Origin: JAHJDO01 sp030671985 [NCBI: bacterium]
GTDB lineage: Bacteria > JAHJDO01
NCBI GenBank assembly: GCA_030671985.1
Contig: DAOVHI010000061.1
Location: 1 to 7,976, forward strand
DNA length: 7,976 nt
Direction of reading: 5' to 3'
Shown here in pieces: positions 7,194 through 7,976 of this stretch (the stretch's first letter is position 1; each line of letters opens with the position of its first letter). The position numbers and the translations under genes were made by a program. Below the pieces are notes generated by a model. That model saw only the letters and a program-made list of their open reading frames with translations. It was not told the DNA's origin and did not search any database.

Positions 7194-7976
7194 CAAAATT
7201 TCTCAAATTTGTTTAAAGTAATTTTTGCGGATCCTATCGGCAGCTCAAGCTGCAATTGGACGGGTATTTGCCTATCCCCCTCTAAAAACCAGATGATAAA
7301 GTTTCCCTCTTTTCCGCCCATAGTGGGAAACTTTGCGCTACAGCTGACTCTCATTGTACTAATCTTTCCGAATAATTCACTATTTATCTTCTCTTTTTTA
7401 AGCAGTAGTTTAACTGTTCTGATTTCATGTTTCGCATACAATTTTATACTATCTGCCTTACGCTCCTTATTAAAATAACCTTTTGCCAGAATACCCAATA
7501 TATCTGAAACATGCCCAGAGCCTGTCAATTGCAAATCTGTTTTCTCTCTTTTTTTGAGCCTATTATCATATTTATCTATGATTATAGAACTTGTTTTGCC
7601 TAGAGAAAAATCTACCGTTTCGTAGTAGTTTTTCTCCATGATGCCTCCAAGTCTTCTAATCCTCTGATTGATTGTTTTTTCCAGCATCAAAGAACTAAAA
7701 TCGGTTTTCTTAACAAACGATTCCATCTTATTATGCATCATATAGAACTTCTTTATGATTGGATTTTTCTCATCCATGGAATCTATCTGAAAAACAATTC
7801 GATACGCAGATATTTTTTTATATGTTCCTTCTTCTATCAATATCTTAGCTTCTGCAATTTTTATCAGCTTATAGAAGGACAGTTGATAGTTGATGTTGTA
7901 ATGAAATCCAGCAACCTTGTTCTCTTTCTTGAACTCTTCGGCAAAACCCGCGCAGGATAAAAAAAACAGGCAGAAG
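7193..7976 (-). CDS. DUF3108-like exported protein, 5' end missing
   Basis: The open frame runs to the window edge without a stop, giving 260 visible residues; the true start lies beyond 7976. An in-frame TTG at 7840 is only an internal codon, since the upstream coding continues with [17 protein letters not shown]. That segment looks like the hydrophobic core and cleavage region of a signal peptide. A type I site after GFA is plausible; Cys at LSC could instead suggest a lipoprotein, but the lipobox is poor. The mature part begins [20 protein letters not shown] and ends [15 protein letters not shown] followed by [17 protein letters not shown]. This matches the general layout of DUF3108 proteins: a beta-rich N-terminus and a closing D-x-x-x-P-V plus lpiGsa-x-x-x-L motif. 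The function of that family is not established; a periplasmic or envelope role is an inference. The stop overlaps the lepA ATG by one base (TGATG). Confidence 0.75.
   Translation of the reverse strand, partial: FCLFFLSCAGFAEEFKKENKVAGFHYNINYQLSFYKLIKIAEAKILIEEGTYKKISAYRIVFQIDSMDEKNPIIKKFYMMHNKMESFVKKTDFSSLMLEKTINQRIRRLGGIMEKNYYETVDFSLGKTSSIIIDKYDNRLKKREKTDLQLTGSGHVSDILGILAKGYFNKERKADSIKLYAKHEIRTVKLLLKKEKINSELFGKISTMRVSCSAKFPTMGGKEGNFIIWFLEGDRQIPVQLQLELPIGSAKITLNKFEKF

Noticed and set aside
7194-7196. TTG one codon before the lepA ATG as the true start.
   Set aside because: ATG at 7193-7191 is favoured as a standard start codon and forms the TGATG junction; the protein differs by one residue only.
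7838-7840. TTG at 7840 as the start of the DUF3108-like protein.
   Set aside because: The frame stays open upstream to the window edge and encodes a signal-peptide-like segment and the family's conserved N-terminal strand, so the start is off the window.
7733-7960. Plus-strand open frame opposite the DUF3108-like gene, and many others opposite the sugar genes.
   Set aside because: They lack ribosome binding sites and recognisable domains, and lie antisense to clearly real genes; they are shadows of the coding strand.

Overview
All seven genes in this window lie on the minus strand, so transcription runs from high to low coordinates. The genes are packed almost end to end. The only sizeable gap is 64 bp, between lepB and a small membrane-protein gene, and no stretch longer than 300 bp lacks a gene. 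No RNA gene, CRISPR array, insertion sequence, integrase or clear factor-independent terminator was found. The base composition is moderately AT-rich. The upstream neighbour is a secreted DUF3108-type protein and the cluster makes UDP-sugars for surface polysaccharide. Together these suggest a Gram-negative-type bacterium, possibly an uncultivated lineage such as Omnitrophota. That placement is a weak inference from style and gene content; nothing in the window is diagnostic.

Region 1 (7976 to about 4755) is a housekeeping block. It holds the C-terminal bulk of a DUF3108-like exported protein (start off the window edge), then lepA (elongation factor 4), then lepB (signal peptidase I). DUF3108 and lepA share one base in a TGATG junction, and the lepA stop codon abuts the lepB start codon, so the three are probably co-transcribed and translationally coupled.

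Region 2 (4754 to 4691) is the 64-bp gap. It contains a plausible sigma-70-type promoter and a strong Shine-Dalgarno sequence.

Region 3 (4690 to 14) is a nucleotide-sugar operon. A 64-residue single-pass membrane protein of unknown function is stop/start coupled to UDP-glucose 6-dehydrogenase (ugd). Next come a second nucleotide-sugar dehydrogenase of the WbpA type (UDP-N-acetylhexosamine 6-dehydrogenase), a WbpP-type 4-epimerase and a UDP-glucuronate decarboxylase (uxs).

Taken together, ugd plus uxs should convert UDP-glucose to UDP-glucuronate and UDP-xylose. The WbpA-type and WbpP-type enzymes should convert UDP-GlcNAc to UDP-GlcNAcA and UDP-GalNAcA (or UDP-GalNAc). The operon therefore looks like the precursor-supply end of a capsule, exopolysaccharide or O-antigen locus whose transferases and export genes probably lie beyond position 1. 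All enzymes look intact. The least explained gene is the small membrane protein leading the sugar operon.
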